Shown piece after piece: positions 5,249-6,637 of a stretch of 6,637 nucleotides of DNA. The notes under the pieces were generated by a model. It made no database searches and was not told the origin of the DNA. It saw only the letters and a program-made list of their open reading frames with translations. This stretch comes from Promethearchaeota archaeon (lineage in GTDB: Archaea > Asgardarchaeota > Lokiarchaeia > Sigynarchaeales > SOKP01). Location: the NCBI GenBank assembly GCA_004524425.1, contig SDNN01000162.1:1-6637 (forward strand), written 5' to 3'. Every line of letters starts with the position of its first letter. Positions within the stretch are counted from its first letter, which is position 1. The position numbers were made by a program, and so were the translations under genes.

Positions 5249-5625
5249 ACAATGCATTTTATTAGCACTAATTAGATTTTATTCTTTGGGTAATAGTTCT
5301 AAAAAATAGTTGTCGGGTCAATGCATCATCACGCTAAATTGATTTAGGAAATTTTAGAAACACGTCAAATTTTCATTTTGTTTCAACATTTCTTTCATAT
5401 TAAGATTTAGTTCCTATTTAGAAATCTTTTTTAAATCAAAAAACAGGTTAAAGGACGACAAAAATCCTAGAACACAAATTTGATTAAACATATTACTTCA
5501 TGTATGTCCTAAATCAAGTTGATGGCATTTTTAAAGCTTGATGAAATGTAAATCCAAAAATTTATTTAATGTGTAAATGAATTTTATTCTATCCAATATA
5601 TTTAATTACAAAATGATGGATAAAA
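5249..5625. other. AT-rich intergenic spacer with one palindrome
   Basis: The stretch lies between two plus-strand zinc-ribbon membrane protein genes. No supported gene was found on either strand; the longest start-to-stop frame noticed is 25 codons on the minus strand and looks random. CTAAAT-TG-ATTTAG (5334-5347) is a perfect 6-2-6 palindrome. There is no strong T-run directly after the upstream stop, so read-through is possible, but the 3' gene has its own promoter. Confidence 0.55.
5597..5605 (+). promoter_or_regulatory. TATA box of the DUF996-like gene
   Basis: ATATATTTA is centred about 25 bp before the ATG at 5626, the spacing for a leaderless transcript. Two other ATGs at 5613 and 5616 are out of frame with the gene. 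Confidence 0.45.
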
Positions 5626-6381
5626 ATGTCTAAGAAAGATATCAATTCCAATTTTGCTGAATTTGGCAGTAAAATGCAAACTTTGGGTATCCTAGCTATT
5701 CTATTGTTCGTGTTTGGCATAATTTCTAATTTCGTGGCTTATCTAGGTATTGTCAATTTAATATTATGGATCATTTCATTAATTATATTCTTCTCTGCTC
5801 TGGGAGAGATAAAAGAAGTAGCATACGCCCTAAATAATCGAACTTTGCACGAATTTCGCTCAAAAATTATTTACTCGCTCATTATTTTCTTTATAGGATA
5901 TTTCTTTCTCATCGGTGGATTAATAGGGCTCGCAGCAGTAATTATATACGCTCCTGAAGCCGTAGGAGGAATAATTGCTTTGGCAGGAGTTATCATAATC
6001 GCAATCATTCTCATCATCATTTCAGTTATATTTGAATATCAAGGATGGAGCCGATTTCAAACGTTTATTAATAACAACATGAACATGTTTCCTGCAAATA
6101 TAGGAAATGATGCATCATCAGGGGCAAGCCTCATGAAAATTGCTGCCATACTGAAACTAACGATCATTTTAATATTCATTGCGTTTATATTGAACGTTAT
6201 CGGTTATTTCAAGTTATCATCTTTGAAGAATATGATGGGCAAACCCACTACTACAAGTGCACCAACTACCTCTACCGCCCCTGCTAAAACTCCAGAACCA
6301 GCTAGGAAATTTTGTCCCAATTGTGGCAGTCCCGTGACGGGAGACGAGAAATTTTGCAGTTCATGTGGCGCAGAATTGTAA
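5626..6381 (+). CDS. DUF996-like membrane protein with C-terminal zinc ribbon
   Basis: This 251-residue protein has about five membrane helices: residues 20-39, 41-60, 81-107, 113-136 and 172-195. The loop between helices 2 and 3 carries the charged sequence GEIKEVAYALNNRTLHEFRSK (60-80). This layout, an opening helical hairpin followed by a polar loop with a 'short-name/ALNNR' type segment, resembles the archaeal DUF996 family, whose function is unknown. A Thr/Pro/Ala-rich linker (206-226) leads to a C-terminal zinc ribbon with CPNC (C230, C233) and CSSC (C244, C247). No signal peptide is seen. The ribbon links it to the gene before it, which has the same module at the opposite end. A T-rich terminator follows 30 bases after the stop. 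Assignment to DUF996 is from pattern; membrane topology and the ribbon are clear. Confidence 0.7.
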   Translation: MSKKDINSNFAEFGSKMQTLGILAILLFVFGIISNFVAYLGIVNLILWIISLIIFFSALGEIKEVAYALNNRTLHEFRSKIIYSLIIFFIGYFFLIGGLIGLAAVIIYAPEAVGGIIALAGVIIIAIILIIISVIFEYQGWSRFQTFINNNMNMFPANIGNDASSGASLMKIAAILKLTIILIFIAFILNVIGYFKLSSLKNMMGKPTTTSAPTTSTAPAKTPEPARKFCPNCGSPVTGDEKFCSSCGAEL

Positions 6382-6410
6382 AAAATTAAATACTAAAATT
6401 TCTTTTACTA

Positions 6411-6425
6411 TTTTTTTATTTTTAT
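6411..6425 (+). terminator. T-rich terminator after the DUF996-like gene
   Basis: TTTTTTTATTTTTATTT begins 30 bases after the stop codon and has no preceding stem. This fits an archaeal oligo-T terminator and lies in a short convergent region. Confidence 0.5.
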
Positions 6426-6484
6426 TTGAAGATAAAGTAGGGTTCTGTTAGAATTTTGAGTATTTTTAGTTTAATAGGAGTTAT

Positions 6485-6637
6485 CTACTTAAGTAATTGA
6501 TCCCAATCTATATCCTCTTCAATTAATTTTAAAGCCATCTCTATCTCATCTTCTTGTATGCCTGGTCGAATATTATCCATGTTTCTAATCGTGGTATAAG
6601 TATCAGACGGACTCAAGATTATTGGAACTCCTTTCAT
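6485..6637 (-). CDS. C-terminal fragment, probably BioD-like/DRTGG-domain phosphotransacetylase family protein
   Basis: The minus-strand frame is open from the right edge to TAG at 6485-6487 and gives 50 residues. The piece begins MKGVPIILSPSDTYTTIRNM, continues IRPGIQEDEIEMALKLIEED, and ends IDWDQLLK. The order G-V-P-I-I-L, D-T-Y-T-T, a charged gap, a Lys/Glu helix and a final D-W-x-x-L-L matches the end of the archaeal 'phosphotransacetylase family' proteins. Those pair a BioD-like NTPase domain with a DRTGG domain and are about 350 residues long. In that family the G-V-P segment follows an internal loop, so the ATG that happens to sit at the edge is probably an internal Met and the gene continues outside. 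If the ATG were the real start it would be a stand-alone 50-residue protein. The function of the family is unsettled. Confidence 0.6.
   Translation of the reverse strand: MKGVPIILSPSDTYTTIRNMDNIRPGIQEDEIEMALKLIEEDIDWDQLLK

Noticed and set aside
5414..5491. A 25-codon minus-strand frame (MFNQICVLGF...)
   Set aside because: It is composed of Phe, Leu and Lys codons as expected from AT-rich spacer. It has no clear promoter and no resemblance to a known protein.
1..6637. CRISPR arrays, tRNA or rRNA genes, insertion sequences
   Set aside because: Reading both strands showed no regularly spaced repeats, no cloverleaf or conserved rRNA segments, and no transposase motifs or terminal inverted repeats.

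Overview
The window looks archaeal and most likely comes from an Asgard-type archaeon, though this rests on gene content alone. It is strongly AT-rich. It carries an archaeal type-2 8-oxoguanine glycosylase (Ogg2), a DUF996-like membrane protein, small zinc-ribbon membrane proteins and a protein with a gelsolin-like N-terminal domain; the last is the main pointer to Asgard archaea. Most genes have their own TATA-like box, and several boxes sit about 26 bp before the ATG, as expected for leaderless archaeal transcripts.

Left part (1-1852, all minus strand). Bases 1-248 encode the N-terminus of a membrane-bound pyrophosphatase (hppA) that runs off the left edge. Next comes an AT-rich stretch with a possible decayed coding fragment (362-436). 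A small 60-codon gene (554-737) follows; it is readable only if a +1 shift or a one-base error is allowed in a six-base homopolymer near its start. Upstream lies a complete PfkB-family sugar or nucleoside kinase (848-1852).

Centre (1853-3435). A divergent intergenic region separates the kinase from ogg on the plus strand. Ogg converges with two small minus-strand genes (2707-2982 and 3169-3435). These two are tandem paralogues of about 90 residues with no recognisable family and similar promoter layouts.

Right part (3436-6637). After a 448-base spacer come three plus-strand genes, each with its own promoter. The first is the gelsolin-like domain plus coiled-coil protein. The second has an N-terminal zinc ribbon followed by a DUF4190-like pair of membrane helices. 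The third is a five-helix DUF996-like membrane protein with a C-terminal zinc ribbon. The window closes with the C-terminus of a minus-strand gene, probably a BioD-like/DRTGG-domain 'phosphotransacetylase family' protein, truncated by the right edge.

The genes do not form one obvious operon or pathway. The most interesting items are the hidden frameshifted gene, the tandem paralogue pair of unknown family, and the gelsolin-like protein with its regular C-terminal heptad pattern.
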